A DNA stretch of 24,151 bases from Triparma columacea. Its lineage: Eukaryota > Sar > Bolidophyceae > Parmales > Triparmaceae. The stretch covers positions 1 to 24,151 of the forward strand of contig BRYA01000630.1 of the NCBI GenBank assembly GCA_030267965.1. The letters run 5' to 3'. The translations under genes were made by a program, and so were the position numbers. Positions 19,801 through 24,151 of the stretch are shown one piece after another (within the stretch, counting starts at the first letter, position 1; the number at the start of each line of letters is the position of its first letter). The notes under the pieces were generated by a model that did no database searches, was not told the DNA's origin, and worked only from the letters and a program-made list of their open reading frames with translations.

Positions 19801-22800
19801 ACTTGTAGATGCCCTGATCAGGTTCCTCGTCAATCTTTTGTTGTTTCCACTTGTCCAACATGTCTAACGTAGAATCTGTTTTTCCGAGTTTACCTTTAGA
19901 AGTGGGGAAATTAGAGCTTGTCTCGACGAACTTGTGCGCAAAGAAGTCGTTGGTGTTGAGCATGTTCTTAAAGTACGACGGGGAATTTGGCTTGGCGCGC
20001 TTGTCAACATCCCTTTGTAGGAGGGCCATGAGCAGCTCTACGGCCTCGGGGAGACCTTCAGGGTCAAGAGGGACTGCGCTGTTGAAGATCTGTTCGGAGG
20101 TCTCGTCCTTCCATTCGAAAAGCTTCTTGTAAGCTTCCGCGTTCGCCAAATCGTACTTGTTTGTGACTTGAACAAAGTGGGTGTCGGTGACAGCAAGGTA
20201 TACGAGGAGCCCATACGACCAAAGATCCAAGGACTTGTTGACCTCAATGAGATCGTTTTTGTGGACCATATTATCGTTATCCACAGCGGTACCGTTCCAC
20301 TTGTAAAGTTTGGCTGCGTAAAACGTACTTGGTGAGACAGAGAGCGCCTTGGGGTGAACTTTTGCCTGCGACAAAGGAGGGGGGAGAGGGGGGGGGGTTA
20401 TGAGGGAAATTTTGGGGTGGGAAGAGTAATATCGGCTGGACCTCTCTCTCACCTGCATCCACGAGTGTTCGTAGTATGGCTCGCCTTCTTCTTCGCCGTC
20501 CTCGGGGGGATCGGTCATGAAGTACTTTTCGTGATCGGATTTTTTGCCCCCCCCATCAAGCCTCATAATCATCTCAGGGGGAAAGAGGCCTGTGCTGATT
20601 TTTTCCGACAGCCTCCCGAAATAGGACTTTTTGTTACTGCCCGTGCCTTTGGAGGGGGGCTGGGCGGTATCGAGGTCGATGAGGAACATTCGGTCTCGGA
20701 TCCTGATGATGTTCTGCGGCTTCAGGTCGAGGTGCACGTAATTGTTGACGTGGAGGTAGTTCAAGCATTCTCCGATCATCTTCAGGTACATGCGTTTGGT
20801 GTTCATGTCGCAGCTCTGCTGCTTGAGGATGTCGCCGAAATCGCTGTCTCCGGCTTGAATGACTGTGGAGGGGCAGCGAATAGCATGGAGACGGAAGGGT
20901 TGCGTTGCGTTAGTGCTTACTATAATAAATCGACGTCGCCTTGCTGATTTGCTTGTGGTCCATTTTTCTCACCTATTCCAAACTTGTACTTTGGGTAGTA
21001 CGCATTAGATTTGTCAGTGTTGGACATGGCATTCTTTGCCCCGGAGGCGAAACTTGCCAACTCGAACGATGGGTCGATGAAGAGGTCATCGGAAAGAGCC
21101 TTCATAAAGGCAGTGTTCAGATCGCTCGTGACCGTCGAGTCGAAGGTCTGGTAAAGCGGGGCAATAAACTTGGCAGAGGGCTGCGGGGAAAAGAAGGGGT
21201 GGCAGTCGAAGAGTTGCGTTGGCGTTTAATATAGTGGAATGTGCATGGCTTGTTGTTCATGTGTAAGTATTCTCTCCCCCAATTTCTCACCTCGGTAGCT
21301 TCTTTGCTAAGGTCCTCGCGGACCTTGTTCTCGTTCTTGAACTGCTCCTTCTCGCTCATGAACTTGATAACAACCTCCCTGTGCTGCCCGCCGTCGAAGG
21401 CTCCCTTGCAGAAGGCAATGAACTGTGCCTCATTGGGGCCGCGATTAGGGTCGATGCCGTAGTCCCTCTCGCTGACGGACTTTTTGCCCCCACCCGCGCT
21501 CGCCATGGTGAGCTTCATCCACTCCTTCTCTTGCATTCCAAGGCACTCCATGGCGGTCAAAAAGGGCTTTTGCAAATTGGCGCGAGGATTATTGATGGGC
21601 AGGAACGGACCATCGGGGGCCTCTTCGGTGTCACCGTCCTTCTTCTGCGATGAGCAAAGCGACAACCGAAGAAGTTAGTTATTGTTTGCATTTGAAATAG
21701 AAGATGAAGGGTTGGCGTCCGACCTTTCTTACCTCCTCCACCTCAGCGTCGTCCCCCTGAGGGTTCTTTGTGGTTGCAAGGGGGCAGAACTTGCGAAAGA
21801 CCCTCCTGTAGTCGACGTCTGCGGCCAAGTCCTTCGCCCTCCTAATTAGGGTTGTCTCCGTACTGTGGATCGGAGGGCCGGGGTAGAGGAGGTAGCGCTT
21901 CATGAAAGGGAGCTTTTTCTTGATTGCCTTCTTGATGAGAGGCGTCGCGACCTCGAAGCAGGTTAATCCGTCGTTGCGGGATAAGGCGTCGCCCAGCATC
22001 TGTGCGTCGAGAGGGGAGCAGTTGTTTAGGATGAACTGGCGAGCGAGAGCGACGAGGGAGGGCGGCGAGCATCGGGAAGAGTTGCGTGCGTGCGTTAGTG
22101 ATTGAATTGTGCGACGGGCAGGGTAGGTACACACATAATACATAGGCCTCTCACCTCCACCTGCTCCAAGTAGCGGTTGTCTTCCGGGTCGTTACAGGTG
22201 CAGAGGTAGCTCCAAGACAGGCGGGCGTCGGTTGGTAGTTGTCTGACCCAGCCGATTGAGTCGTCCGCGAGGGTGGCCGGGTGCTCCTTGATATCTTTCA
22301 TAATTTTCAATACGGCCCTGTGGATCATGCCGTCGTCGGCGTGCTCGTCGACGGGATGGGTGACGAAGAGGGTGTCGATTATGTCCTCGTTGGGCTTGGG
22401 ATTCGCGAGGGCGTACTCGATAGGAATGTGACCATCCTTGTCCTTGTGCTTGGAGGCATCGGGGTAGATCTCCAACAGTTTCTTGATGAGGTTAAACGGG
22501 GCTGGGTGGTAAGGGAGGGAGGGGGGGGGGGGGGGGTTGTTAGATCTTCAGTTTCCTTGCTCCCTCCGCTTCACCCTTCTCACCTCCCTTCCTGCACATG
22601 ACATGTAGGAGCAGCTGGCCGTTTTCGTACTCTGTGCGCCTCAGCAGCTTCTTCCCCGCTTTCCTCTTCGCCTTGTCCGGGTGAGGCACCTCGTAATCAG
22701 CCCCGAGCAGAATCTTCTTGTCCGTGTCAACGGGCCAGGAGGTAAGGAGGAGGTCTACAACCTTCCAGGCATGCTCTCGCTTTGTCGCCCACATGAGGGG

Positions 22801-23022
22801 CGTGTGGCCGTAGCAGTCCTCCTGGATGGCGGCAACGGGGTTAGCCTTGATCATGGCGTCAACGACGTTGAGGGGGGCTTTAAGCTCGGCGAGATAGTGC
22901 AGACAGCTGTCCCCGTTGTCGTCCTTCATAGTAGCCTCAGCCGGGTGGCTCTTCAGCCGCTGGAGCACCTTGTCCCACTTCTTGTTCTCGCACAACCATG
23001 CTAGACGGGTGTCAGATCCCAT
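13829..23022 (-). CDS. Giant protein with two ankyrin-EF-kinase modules and C-terminal DUF285 repeats, 8 exons
   Basis: Minus-strand exons are 23022-22584, 22501-22155, 22035-21733, 21644-21291, 21180-20973, 20862-20453, 20365-18383 and 18289-13829, totalling 8,505 nt (2,834 aa) with all phases matching. Module A: ankyrin-like repeats (1-260), linker (263-363), EF-like segment, kinase with VVIKFM Lys457, H594-L-D596-L-K-P-Q-N601 and D613-L-D615. Module B: ankyrin-like repeats (about 950-1340), homologous linker (VATPGIKNAI, FLKRY, GPAIH, DYRQTF), EF loop D1483-E1494, kinase with VVLKFM Lys1514, H1648-G-D1650-L-K-M-M-N1655 and D1667-F-D1669. A long C-terminus follows (FVILPYEL near 2055, a PH-like stretch near 2430-2530, an Ala/Pro repeat, DUF285 repeats from about 2718). 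I infer a cytosolic signalling kinase or pseudokinase scaffold. Ankyrin boundaries are approximate. A separate gene starting at ATG 18337 is the alternative. Confidence 0.8.
13860..14190 (-). repeat. DUF285/BspA-type repeats, 75-nt units
   Basis: Four consecutive 25-residue units share the plan N-x-D-L-S-x-W-[DN]-x-S-[NK]-x-T-x-M-x-x-M-F-x-x-A-x-x-F. The middle two (coding strand, about 14100-13950) are almost identical at DNA level, differing at a handful of bases over 75. This is the BspA-like/DUF285 leucine-rich repeat, usual in surface proteins of bacteria and protists but here at the C-terminus of a kinase protein. Confidence 0.85.
14351..14480 (-). repeat. 12-nt tandem repeat encoding (Ala-Pro-Ala-Ala)n
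   Basis: Nearly eleven perfect head-to-tail copies of TGCTGCCGCTGG (plus strand) encode an Ala-Pro-Ala-Ala array at about residues 2617-2661 of the dual-kinase protein. The array separates the PH-like and acidic region from the DUF285 repeats, probably as a stiff spacer. The absence of substitutions points to recent expansion or homogenisation. Confidence 0.95.
18290..18382 (-). other. Intron 7 of the dual-kinase gene, joining its two halves
   Basis: Donor CCAG|GTAAGAAT and acceptor TCGCTTCGCTCCTCGTCGCAG, both phase 0, link exon 7 (end of the second ankyrin region) to exon 8 (linker, EF, kinase B). An intron sits at the equivalent point of module A (22154-22036), supporting one continuous gene rather than two. 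Retention would end translation at TAG 18370-18368. Confidence 0.75.
20863..20972 (-). other. Intron 5 of the dual-kinase gene with recurrent branch-site block
   Basis: This 110-nt intron (GTGAGAAAA...CACAG) contains CACTAACGCAACGCAACCC at about 20914-20896 on the coding strand. Related blocks occur in intron 2 (22100-22073) and intron 4 (21226-21205) of the same gene. The split codon G|TC restores KFGIVIQAGD, the hinge strand of kinase A. Confidence 0.8.
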
Positions 23023-23544
23023 TTTTCAACGCCCCAGTGCCTATATGGGTTTGGGTATCGTTCTCTTGCGAGTCTGTTACAAGGGTATACCTGTGTGTGA
23101 GAGAAATTGAGAGAGATCAATGTGTCGACGGGGGTCGTGGTTGGCACAGATACACCGATGAGTGGGTCGAAGGTGCTTGCCGTTCTAGTGTTGCAGGTTT
23201 TCTAGTACAAGATCCCAATTTTCTGGGGGGCGTTGTCTCGTTGTTTTGGGGAGTGGGGAGGTGGGCAGTAGTCAATTCAGCAGGAGGAGAAACCAATTTC
23301 TGTTGAATATCAATCTATTTGAGAACTTTAACGACCACGGAAATTAATTGAAAGTACCCCGTGAAAGCGCCGTATTTCTACCGCTATATTTAAAAATATA
23401 TCCACGATCCCCTTTAGATAAAAAAAACTCTTCCAACAGAATTTAAGAGGCGCTCATTCTAGATTTAGCGTCCCGTCCCTTGTTTTTTCCCTCCTCCTCC
23501 TCCTCCTCCTCCTCCTCCTCCTCCTCCTCCTCCTCCCCTTCTAC
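23023..23544. other. Intergenic region upstream of the dual-kinase gene
   Basis: This stretch of about 520 bp holds no recognisable gene. It contains the presumed promoter and 5' UTR of the minus-strand kinase gene (ATG at 23022) and the 3' flank of the stress-protein gene. An AT-rich near-palindrome (TATATTTAAAAATATA, about 23385-23400) is the most TATA-like element, but it is more than 360 bp from the ATG. A CTC triplet run ends the region. Confidence 0.5.
23491..23535. repeat. (CTC)15 microsatellite
   Basis: An uninterrupted trinucleotide run of about 15 units lies 10 bp beyond the stop codon of the universal-stress-protein-like gene, probably in its 3' UTR (GAG on the transcript). It is likely length-variable. 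Confidence 0.95.
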
Positions 23545-24105
23545 CTACTTCTGCACCTTCAAGAAAATCATATTGCTTTTACAGCTCTTCACGATATGTT
23601 CACTAACGCTAATGTCCTCCCTCACCAGCTCCGGGTCCGGCGCCGTGACGCAGAACGTGTACCCCGTCTCGTTCACGTGCCCGCTGATCGTCTCGTGGAC
23701 CGGCCTCCCCGCCTCCTTAAGCAGGGGGAGGAACTTCACCCGATCCTTGTCGTAACCGTTCTCCTCGAACGTCGCCTCAAAGGCGCCCTGGAGGGAGGCG
23801 CGGGCGGACTCGTCCTCGTAGCAGTACAGCACGGCCACCTCGTCAACGGGCTTGGCCAGGGCCAGCACGGCCTCCAGGGCCTGGAGGCCCCTCTTCTCCT
23901 CCGCGACGCAGAGGGCGTAGCTGAGGGGGGTGTTGGGGGGGGGGACGCTCTTGCAAATTATTACGGGGTGGTTGCAGGTGCGCATGCAGACATTGGAGAC
24001 GGAACCGAGGACGGTGGGATCGGACTTTGGACCCTTGCGACCGACCCAACCGAGGCAGACAAACATTGGCGTCTCAATCTCATTTATACGACCGACGAAC
24101 TTGGT
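23545..24105 (-). CDS. Universal stress protein-like, 3' exon only (5' end outside window)
   Basis: The last exon runs from an acceptor (CTCCCTTAG|ACCAAG, exon start 24105) to TAG at 23547-23545. The frame is open through 24066 to 24105, giving FVGRINEIETP before MFVCLGWVGRKG. The stretch MFVCLGW-VGRKGPK then TVLGSVS and HPVIICK matches the C-terminal half of the USP (UspA) alpha/beta fold. That half has a hydrophobic strand, then a glycine-rich nucleotide-binding loop, then a V-S-x-x-[VL] helix and a final strand. A second region (about 85-185) with VAVLYCYEDE and FCVTAPD may be another USP-like half domain; I am less sure of this. USP proteins bind ATP or act in stress signalling. The first exon(s) must lie beyond the poly-C intron tract and the window end. 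ATG 24066 is internal and probably not the start. Confidence 0.6.
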   Translation of the reverse strand, partial: TKFVGRINEIETPMFVCLGWVGRKGPKSDPTVLGSVSNVCMRTCNHPVIICKSVPPPNTPLSYALCVAEEKRGLQALEAVLALAKPVDEVAVLYCYEDESARASLQGAFEATFEENGYDKDRVKFLPLLKEAGRPVHETISGHVNETGYTFCVTAPDPELVREDISVSEHIVKSCKSNMIFLKVQK

Positions 24106-24116
24106 CTAAGGGAGGT

Positions 24117-24151
<35 letters not shown>
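24117..24151. repeat. Terminal poly-G run (35 nt)
   Basis: The sequence ends in an unbroken G run. On the coding strand of the stress-protein gene it is poly-C directly upstream of an acceptor, so it is probably the pyrimidine tract of an intron. The end of the window at this homopolymer may be an assembly break. Confidence 0.85.

Noticed and set aside
1..24151. tRNA, rRNA, transposase or integrase genes
   Set aside because: I saw no tRNA arms, rRNA blocks or mobile-element protein motifs on either strand. The only element-like signal is the recurring intron ends.

Overview
This window looks like nuclear DNA from a protist, most likely a stramenopile microalga. Every gene I could reconstruct is split by short spliceosomal introns of about 57-260 nt. 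They start mostly GTGAG or GTAAG and end in AG, and the exons join in frame. The domain repertoire (MABP plus EF-hand arrays, ankyrin-EF-kinase fusions, BspA/DUF285-type leucine-rich repeats fused to a kinase) suits marine heterokonts such as bolidophytes/parmaleans or pelagophytes. That lineage is inferred from gene style, not from a database match.

Layout. 1-849: no secure gene, only a weak hint of a minus-strand exon. 850-1870 (+): four-exon histidine phosphatase (phosphoglycerate mutase superfamily). 1979-8589 (-): seven-exon gene for a protein of about 1,941 aa with three MABP repeats followed by roughly 14 EF-hand-like loops and highly charged linkers. 8823-9903 (+): two-exon secreted PHB-depolymerase/feruloyl-esterase-like hydrolase. 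10094-11915 (-): four-exon RING-coiled-coil protein resembling the meiotic E3 ligase HEI10/CCNB1IP1. 12131-13534 (+): three-exon TatD-family metal-dependent DNase. 13829-23022 (-): eight-exon gene for a protein of about 2,834 aa with two successive [ankyrin - shared linker - EF-like - protein kinase] modules, a long C-terminal region, an Ala/Pro tandem repeat and DUF285 repeats. 23545-24105 (-): 3' part of a universal-stress-protein-like gene whose 5' end runs off the window into a poly-G tract.

The genes are not an operon. They alternate in strand, with two divergent pairs sharing short upstream regions (8590-8822 and 11916-12130) and convergent pairs between. Functions are mixed: calcium and kinase signalling (EF-hand arrays, the dual kinase), stress response, DNA metabolism and meiosis (TatD, the HEI10-like protein) and extracellular hydrolysis.

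The strongest unusual signals are: (1) an internal duplication giving a giant protein with two non-canonical kinase domains; (2) a recurring near-identical intron 3' end (CGCTTCGCTCATCGCAG-like) and a recurring CTAACGCAACGCAACTCTTC-like branch-site block in introns of unrelated genes, suggestive of introner-like elements; (3) an intron made largely of a 12-nt tandem repeat carrying a branch-site motif in nearly every copy; (4) an in-frame stop followed by 50 more coding-like codons at the end of the kinase gene. All exon boundaries were derived by eye from splice signals, reading frame and protein continuity.
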